Shown here one piece after another: positions 14,601-18,880 of a DNA stretch of 18,880 nt. The DNA lies in the NCBI GenBank assembly GCA_002371215.1, contig DFGL01000090.1, positions 1-18,880 on the forward strand, written 5' to 3'. Source of the DNA: Ruminococcaceae bacterium UBA3751. Lineage in GTDB: Bacteria; Bacillota; Clostridia; Oscillospirales; Acutalibacteraceae. The notes beneath the pieces were generated by a model. That model saw only the letters and a program-made list of their open reading frames with translations, was not told the origin of the DNA and made no database searches. Both the position numbers and the translations under genes were made by a program. The first letter of the stretch is position 1, and each line of letters begins with the position of its first letter.

Positions 14601-15302
14601 ATGGCTGTAAATTATGTTGACGTAGCTCTTATCGGTATCATTCTTTTTGGTTCAATAATCGGCTGCGTCAGAGGAATTCTTTTCTCGGTTTTAAGGTTTA
14701 TAAGAACCTCTGTGGGACTGTTTTTATGCTTTTATTTCAGCAGTAATTATACTCAACCTGTTTATGACAGCCTTGTAAAACCGAGATTACTGCAGGCCAT
14801 TAATGAAAAAATTGTTTTATCGGGTAATATTGACGAAATAATTACCAACCTGAACAATTACGTTAATTCTTTACCAAGCTTTTTAGCGTCAAAATTCAGT
14901 ATTTCAAGTCTAAATATTTCGTCAGACGATATTGCTCAATCAATTCTCACTAATGTTTTTGAACCGATAGCGCTTAAAATTACAAGAATTGTTTTATTTA
15001 TTGTGATTTTTTTAGTATTCTTCGCAGCAACCGGTATCATCCTTTATTTTATAAAAATGAAATATGATAAAGATAGTAAAAGCGGAAGAAAATCAACTAT
15101 TAAAAAAACCGATAAGTTATTCGGCTTTGTTTTCGGAGCTTTAAAGTCGCTCATTATCATATTTTCATTAATAAGTATTTCGCTGATATTTGCTAACTCT
15201 GATGGAAATAGCAGCTTCAGCGTTGCTATAAACGACAGTATAATATTTAACTATTTAAAAAGCATTAATCCATTTAATGTTATAACGGAGGGGTTATTAT
15301 GA
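14601..15302 (+). CDS. CvpA family membrane protein
   Basis: This 233-residue protein has four predicted transmembrane segments (about 6-22, 26-46, 128-152, 174-198). The N-terminal block VDVALIGIILFGSIIGCVRG (6-25) resembles the CvpA (colicin V production) family signature of a helix followed by a G-x-x-R-G turn. A polar loop of about 80 residues lies between helices 2 and 3. CvpA homologues have been linked to envelope integrity and colicin V export in E. coli, but their molecular activity is not settled. An internal ribosome site (AAAAGG) lies in the end of the preceding gene. Its stop overlaps the pgsA start in ATGA. Confidence 0.88.
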   Translation: MAVNYVDVALIGIILFGSIIGCVRGILFSVLRFIRTSVGLFLCFYFSSNYTQPVYDSLVKPRLLQAINEKIVLSGNIDEIITNLNNYVNSLPSFLASKFSISSLNISSDDIAQSILTNVFEPIALKITRIVLFIVIFLVFFAATGIILYFIKMKYDKDSKSGRKSTIKKTDKLFGFVFGALKSLIIIFSLISISLIFANSDGNSSFSVAINDSIIFNYLKSINPFNVITEGLL

Positions 15303-15958
15303 GTACAAATAATACTGAAAACACAGAAAAAAGACCTGAAGAGGGAATATTCTACAATTGGAACACAATTCCTAACTGGCTTTGCTTTTTAAGAATTGCT
15401 CTTATTCCCGTTTTCTCATACCTGTTTATTAAGGAATACTATATTCCAGCATTTATTATAATGATTATTGCTGCTCTTACCGATCTTTTTGACGGTAAAA
15501 TTGCAAGAAAATTCAATCAGGTTTCAAACCTCGGAAAAATGCTTGACCCTATTGCCGATAAACTCTCGCAGATGGCTATAGTAATTATTTTGATTTATAA
15601 ATATTGGGGTACTTTTCTTAAATACATACTCATAATGTTTATTGTTAAAGAGCTTATTATGCTCGGTGGCGGAGCTTTGCTTCTTGCAAAAGGCTTAAGA
15701 CCTTCTGCGGCAGATATTTGGGGCAAGGTATCAACAACTGTATTTTATGTATTTATGATTGCTATTATCGCGCTCAGTAAAGAAACAGGGGCGCTCAAAG
15801 ACGTTGCATTTTTCAGAGACAATCACCTTCTTTTATCCAACGGAGTTATGACCGTTATGGTTGTAATTTCACTTATAATGACCTTTGTTGCATTATTCAG
15901 CTATGTTCCGGGATTCATTGTACAGGTTAAAGAAAAAAGAAAGTATATGGACCAGTAA
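15299..15958 (+). CDS. pgsA: CDP-diacylglycerol--glycerol-3-phosphate 3-phosphatidyltransferase
   Basis: PgsA makes phosphatidylglycerol phosphate from CDP-diacylglycerol and glycerol-3-phosphate in the membrane. The CDP-alcohol phosphotransferase motif is complete: D62, D65-G66, A69-R70, G79, D83 and D87, with the correct spacing (DG-x2-AR-x8-G-x3-D-x3-D). Several hydrophobic helices surround it. The 219 residues are somewhat longer than typical PgsA because of a polar N-terminal extension of about 20 residues. GGAGGGG lies 4 bases before the ATG. Cardiolipin synthase or phosphatidylserine synthase of the same superfamily is less likely given the context and length. Confidence 0.92.
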   Translation: MSTNNTENTEKRPEEGIFYNWNTIPNWLCFLRIALIPVFSYLFIKEYYIPAFIIMIIAALTDLFDGKIARKFNQVSNLGKMLDPIADKLSQMAIVIILIYKYWGTFLKYILIMFIVKELIMLGGGALLLAKGLRPSAADIWGKVSTTVFYVFMIAIIALSKETGALKDVAFFRDNHLLLSNGVMTVMVVISLIMTFVALFSYVPGFIVQVKEKRKYMDQ

Positions 15959-15981
15959 TCTAACAAGGAGTTAAACTATAA

Positions 15982-18285
15982 ATGAAGCAACAATTATGCT
16001 CACGCTGCGGGGTAAGACCTGCAGTAGTGTTTGTTCAAAAAATGGAGGACGGCGAAGTTAAACCGGAAGGACTTTGCATTCAGTGTGCAAGAGAGCTTAA
16101 CGTCGGACCCATAAATCAGATGATTGAAAAGCTCGGTATCAGTGATGAAGAAATCGAGGCAGCAACCGAACAAATGAGTCAGTTTATGGAAAATATGGAA
16201 GACTTCAATTTCGGCGACCTCGGCGAGATGTTCAATCCGGATAATGCCGACGGCGCTCAGACTATGCCTTTCGCCAATCTCTTTGGTGCTCAGAACGCTG
16301 AGAACACTTCAGACACTACAAACAAAAAAGATAAGCGTAAGAATAAAAAACGCGGTAAAGCTAACGAAGAAACAAGAAAATTCCTCAATAATTACTGTAA
16401 CAACCTTACAAAACGAGCAAAGGACGGTAAGCTCGATAACATTATCGGCAGAGAAAACGAAATTAACCGCGCAATTCAGATACTTTGCAGAAGAACTAAA
16501 AACAATCCCTGCTTAATCGGTGAGCCCGGTGTAGGTAAAACCGCAATAGCTGAAGGTCTTGCTATTAAAATTGCCAAGGGCGAGGTTCCCGCAAGGCTTG
16601 CTGATAAGGAAATCTTCCTTCTTGACCTCACAGCCCTTGTTGCAGGAACTCAGTTCAGAGGGCAGTTTGAGGGACGTATTAAAGGGCTTGTTGATGAGGT
16701 TAAGAGTGAAGGTAACATTATTCTTTTCATTGACGAGGTGCACAATCTCGTTGGAACAGGCGACAGTGAGGGAACGATGAATGCTGCCAACATATTAAAG
16801 CCTGCACTTTCAAGAGGTGAAATTCAGGTAATTGGCGCGACTACATTTAATGAATACAGGAAATATATTGAAAAGGACGCTGCTCTTGAACGACGTTTTC
16901 AGCCTATAAAGATTGAAGAGCCGTCTATTGACGACGCTTACAGAATGCTCCTCGGTATAAAGTCATATTATGAAAACTACCACAAGGTTCAGATAAGCGA
17001 TACACTTGTTTATAAGGCAGTTACCATGTCCGAGCGCTTTGTTACTGACAGATACCTTCCCGATAAGGCAATAGACCTTCTTGACGAGGCTTGTACAAGC
17101 GCAAATTTAAGAAATCCTGCTATAAGCGAATATCAGCTGCTTTCTGAAAAGCACGAAAACCTAAAAGAGAATATAGAAAATCTCTCTGAGCCCGAAGAAG
17201 GGGAGGAGATTGATTACGAGCTGATTTCAAAGCTTAAGGTTGAGCTTATGCAGCTTGAGGAAAAGCTTCCCGAGCTTAAGGAAAAAGCAGCTGATAATCA
17301 GGTTCTTGAAGCGGATTTAGCAAAGGTCATTTCAATGTGGACCGGTATTCCCGCTACTAAAGTAGAACAGGGTGATATTAAAAAGCTTGCAGAGCTTGAA
17401 AACGAACTTAAAGCACACATTATCGGTCAGGATGAAGCTATTAAAAAGGTTGCCAATGCGGTAAGACGTGGAAGAGTACAAATCAGCCCCAAAAAAAGAC
17501 CGCAGTCGTTTATATTTGTCGGTCCTACGGGTGTTGGTAAAACCGAGCTTGTAAAACGCCTTGCCGACGCTTTGTTTGATTCTCCCGATAATCTTATAAG
17601 GCTTGATATGAGCGAATTTATGGAAAAATTCAGCGTATCAAGAATTATCGGCTCGCCTCCGGGTTACGTAGGCTATGACGACGCAGGTCAGCTTACTGAA
17701 AAGGTTAGGCGCAAGCCCTATAGCGTAATCCTTTTTGATGAAATTGAAAAGGCTCATAAGGACGTTCTTAATATTCTGCTTCAGATTCTTGATGAAGGAA
17801 GAATATCAGACGCGCAGGGCAGGGTAGTTAACTTTGAAAATACAGTCATTATTATGACATCTAACGCAGGCTCAACCGATCAGAATACTATGGGCTTCGG
17901 CAAAACGGATAACGATATAACAAAAGAAGTTACAATGAAAGCACTTGAGCGTTTCCTTCGTCCTGAATTTCTCGGCAGAGTTGATGAAATTGTCATTTTC
18001 AACAATCTGTCTGAGCTCAATTTCGAAAAGATTGCCGCATTAATGCTTGATGAACTTGTTCCAAGCCTTAAGGATAAGGGAATAGATATGACTTATGATG
18101 AATCCGTTCCCGTTTATCTTGCAAAGCAGGCGTACGGCTCTAAGAAGAATGCGAGAGGACTGCGCGACGCAGTAAGACGCGAGGTTGAGGAAAAGCTTGC
18201 CAACGCAATTGTCTTTAATCAGGATATTGAAATTAAAACAATTTCACTCTCTGCTACTGACAAAATTGATATTAAAATTAATTAA
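15982..18285 (+). CDS. clpE: ClpE-like ATP-dependent unfoldase with N-terminal zinc finger
   Basis: This 767-residue Hsp100 protein unfolds substrates and likely delivers them to ClpP. Instead of the Clp N-domain repeats it begins with a zinc finger (C6/C9 and C32/C35), followed by an acidic, then a Lys-rich linker (about 45-130), as in B. subtilis ClpE. AAA+ domain 1 has Walker A GEPGVGKT (180-187) and Walker B FIDE (D251, E252). A short coiled-coil middle region (about 395-450) precedes AAA+ domain 2 with Walker A GPTGVGKT (514-521) and Walker B LFDEIEK. MGF (637-639) after the TSNAG sensor sits where ClpP-binding loops carry an [LIV]-G-F tripeptide. AAGGAG is 11 bases before the ATG. It lies 23 bases behind pgsA with no CIRCE or obvious CtsR site. 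A ClpC-type name is an alternative. Confidence 0.92.
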   Translation: MKQQLCSRCGVRPAVVFVQKMEDGEVKPEGLCIQCARELNVGPINQMIEKLGISDEEIEAATEQMSQFMENMEDFNFGDLGEMFNPDNADGAQTMPFANLFGAQNAENTSDTTNKKDKRKNKKRGKANEETRKFLNNYCNNLTKRAKDGKLDNIIGRENEINRAIQILCRRTKNNPCLIGEPGVGKTAIAEGLAIKIAKGEVPARLADKEIFLLDLTALVAGTQFRGQFEGRIKGLVDEVKSEGNIILFIDEVHNLVGTGDSEGTMNAANILKPALSRGEIQVIGATTFNEYRKYIEKDAALERRFQPIKIEEPSIDDAYRMLLGIKSYYENYHKVQISDTLVYKAVTMSERFVTDRYLPDKAIDLLDEACTSANLRNPAISEYQLLSEKHENLKENIENLSEPEEGEEIDYELISKLKVELMQLEEKLPELKEKAADNQVLEADLAKVISMWTGIPATKVEQGDIKKLAELENELKAHIIGQDEAIKKVANAVRRGRVQISPKKRPQSFIFVGPTGVGKTELVKRLADALFDSPDNLIRLDMSEFMEKFSVSRIIGSPPGYVGYDDAGQLTEKVRRKPYSVILFDEIEKAHKDVLNILLQILDEGRISDAQGRVVNFENTVIIMTSNAGSTDQNTMGFGKTDNDITKEVTMKALERFLRPEFLGRVDEIVIFNNLSELNFEKIAALMLDELVPSLKDKGIDMTYDESVPVYLAKQAYGSKKNARGLRDAVRREVEEKLANAIVFNQDIEIKTISLSATDKIDIKIN

Positions 18286-18292
18286 AAAACTC

Positions 18293-18321
18293 TTGACTTT
18301 TCGGCGCACATTAGATATAAT
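18293..18321 (+). promoter_or_regulatory. Strong promoter of the tRNA-Gly-Arg-His-Gln array
   Basis: -35 TTGACT (18293-18298) and a perfect -10 TATAAT (18316-18321) are separated by 17 bases, the best promoter in the window. It starts 7 bases after the clpE stop codon, so operon transcripts from upstream would run through it. Initiation is expected near 18328, about 11 bases before tRNA-Gly. Confidence 0.88.
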
Positions 18322-18329
18322 AATGTGCG
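18305..18329. promoter_or_regulatory. 9-bp perfect inverted repeat around the tRNA promoter -10 box
   Basis: CGCACATTA (18305-18313) and TAATGTGCG (18321-18329) are perfect inverted arms around a 7-base centre that holds most of the -10 box. The repeat ends about at the expected transcription start, so it would mostly act as DNA (operator-like) and not as an RNA hairpin in the tRNA transcript. No T run follows, so it is not a terminator for clpE. Confidence 0.5.
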
Positions 18330-18338
18330 TCGCGATAA

Positions 18339-18412
18339 GCGGGTGTATTTCAATGGTAGAATATCAGCCTTCCAAGCTGAATACGTGGGTTCGATTCCCA
18401 TCACCCGCTCCA
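18339..18412 (+). tRNA. tRNA-Gly, anticodon UCC
   Basis: The acceptor stem GCGGGTG pairs fully with CACCCGC, the anticodon loop carries TCC, the T loop has GTTCGATT, the discriminator is T and CCA is encoded (18410-18412). It reads GGA/GGG glycine codons. It is first of a four-gene array with T-rich spacers, the first spacer being seven Ts. Confidence 0.96.
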
Positions 18413-18419
18413 TTTTTTT

Positions 18420-18496
<77 letters not shown>

Positions 18497-18518
18497 TTTT
18501 TATATTTATAGTTTTATG

Positions 18519-18595
18519 GTGGGATTGGCCTAGTTGGTTAGGGCGCCAGTTTGTGGCACTGGAGGTCATCAGTTCGAATCTGATATCCCACCCCA
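18519..18595 (+). tRNA. tRNA-His, anticodon GUG
   Basis: The acceptor stem GTGGGAT pairs with ATCCCAC, the anticodon loop carries GTG, the discriminator is C and CCA is encoded (18593-18595). The base just before the stem (18518) is G, giving the extra G-1 opposite C73 that histidyl-tRNA synthetase recognises and that bacterial genomes encode. Confidence 0.96.
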
Positions 18596-18605
18596 TTTTT
18601 TATTT

Positions 18606-18680
18606 TGGGGAGTAGCCAAGCGGTAAGGCAACGGACTTTGACTCCGTCATGCGTGGGTTCGAATCCCGCCTCCCCAGCCA
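18606..18680 (+). tRNA. tRNA-Gln, anticodon UUG
   Basis: The acceptor stem TGGGGAG pairs with CTCCCCA, the anticodon loop carries TTG, the discriminator is G and CCA is encoded (18678-18680). The T1-A72 first pair is typical of glutamine tRNAs. It is last of the four-gene array. Seven Ts follow, but no strong hairpin, so transcription may continue to tRNA-Lys. Confidence 0.96.
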
Positions 18681-18710
18681 TTTTTTTGGCAGGAAGATGA
18701 GTCAGTAAAA

Positions 18711-18719
18711 TGTTATAAT
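18711..18719 (+). promoter_or_regulatory. Extended -10 promoter before tRNA-Lys
   Basis: TGTTATAAT fits the extended -10 pattern TGnTATAAT, with the perfect hexamer at 18714-18719. No -35 hexamer is seen at 16-18 bases (the nearest, TTGGCA at 18686-18691, is 22 bases away). It could give tRNA-Lys its own transcription in addition to read-through from the array. Confidence 0.55.
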
Positions 18720-18748
18720 GTGCAACGTGCTGAAGAAAAGTAGTAAAT

Positions 18749-18824
18749 GATCCACTAGCTCAGATGGCAGAGCACTTGACTTTTAATCAAGGTGTCCGGG
18801 GTTCGATTCCCCGGTGGGTCACCA
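18749..18824 (+). tRNA. tRNA-Lys, anticodon UUU
   Basis: The acceptor stem GATCCAC pairs with GTGGGTC (one T-G pair), the anticodon loop carries TTT, the T arm is CCGGG-GTTCGATT-CCCGG in form, the discriminator is A and CCA is encoded (18822-18824). It reads AAA/AAG. It is separated from tRNA-Gln by 68 bases that hold an extended -10 promoter. Confidence 0.96.
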
Positions 18825-18828
18825 GCGG

Positions 18829-18856
18829 AAAAGACGACCAATAGGTCGTCTTTTTT
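18829..18856 (+). terminator. Terminator of the tRNA cluster
   Basis: AAAAGACGACC (18829-18839) pairs with GGTCGTCTTTT after an AATA loop, followed by an unbroken run of six Ts (18851-18856). It lies 4 bases after tRNA-Lys and is the first clear intrinsic terminator after the one at 5543-5573. Confidence 0.92.
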
Positions 18857-18880
18857 GATGCGTTAAAAAATTTGTGACAT

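Noticed and set aside
18677..18690. GCCA-TTTTTT-TGGC hairpin after tRNA-Gln
   Set aside because: A 4-bp stem using the CCA end is too weak for a terminator and has no T run after it.

Overview
The window looks like chromosomal core from a low-to-moderate GC Firmicute of class Clostridia, probably a gut Ruminococcaceae/Oscillospiraceae-type organism. The signs are AGGAGG-type ribosome binding sites, TTGACA/TATAAT promoters, a Spo0H-like sigma factor, an ECF general transport module next to truA, a DUF5711-like gene before cvpA, and a ClpE-type ATPase. All seven tRNAs carry an encoded CCA end. This taxonomic placement is inference from gene content. I saw no phage, insertion sequence, CRISPR array or toxin-antitoxin pair.

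Left part (1-2765). Two divergent serine tRNA genes (UGA on minus, GCU on plus) sit back to back with their own promoters and terminators. Downstream of the UGA gene is a small GAAGAGT heptamer repeat flanked by a 12-bp inverted repeat. Then come three minus-strand genes: a double zinc-ribbon protein, a SigH-like sigma factor, and the ATPase YchF.

Middle (2766-5573). ychF and ilvB are divergent from facing promoters, with a perfect 14-bp palindrome exactly between the two -35 boxes. ilvB-ilvN (acetolactate synthase) are followed by an unrecognised 137-aa gene and a terminator.

Right part (5574-18856). One promoter precedes 13 co-directional, tightly packed genes: ruvC-ruvA-ruvB (Holliday junction processing), glmM (peptidoglycan precursor), an rRNA-type methyltransferase, ecfA1-ecfA2-ecfT (vitamin uptake energising module), truA (tRNA pseudouridine), a DUF5711-like membrane protein, a CvpA-like protein, pgsA (phosphatidylglycerol synthesis) and a ClpE-like unfoldase. 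No terminator is visible before a five-tRNA cluster (Gly-Arg-His-Gln, then Lys), which has its own near-consensus promoter with a 9-bp inverted repeat around the -10 box. A strong terminator closes the cluster.

Nothing here amounts to a clear undescribed system. The most interesting leads are the palindromes sitting on three promoters, the unknown gene attached to ilvBN, the methyltransferase without the expected catalytic cysteine or PUA domain, and the ClpE-like gene placed at the end of a housekeeping operon without a visible stress operator.
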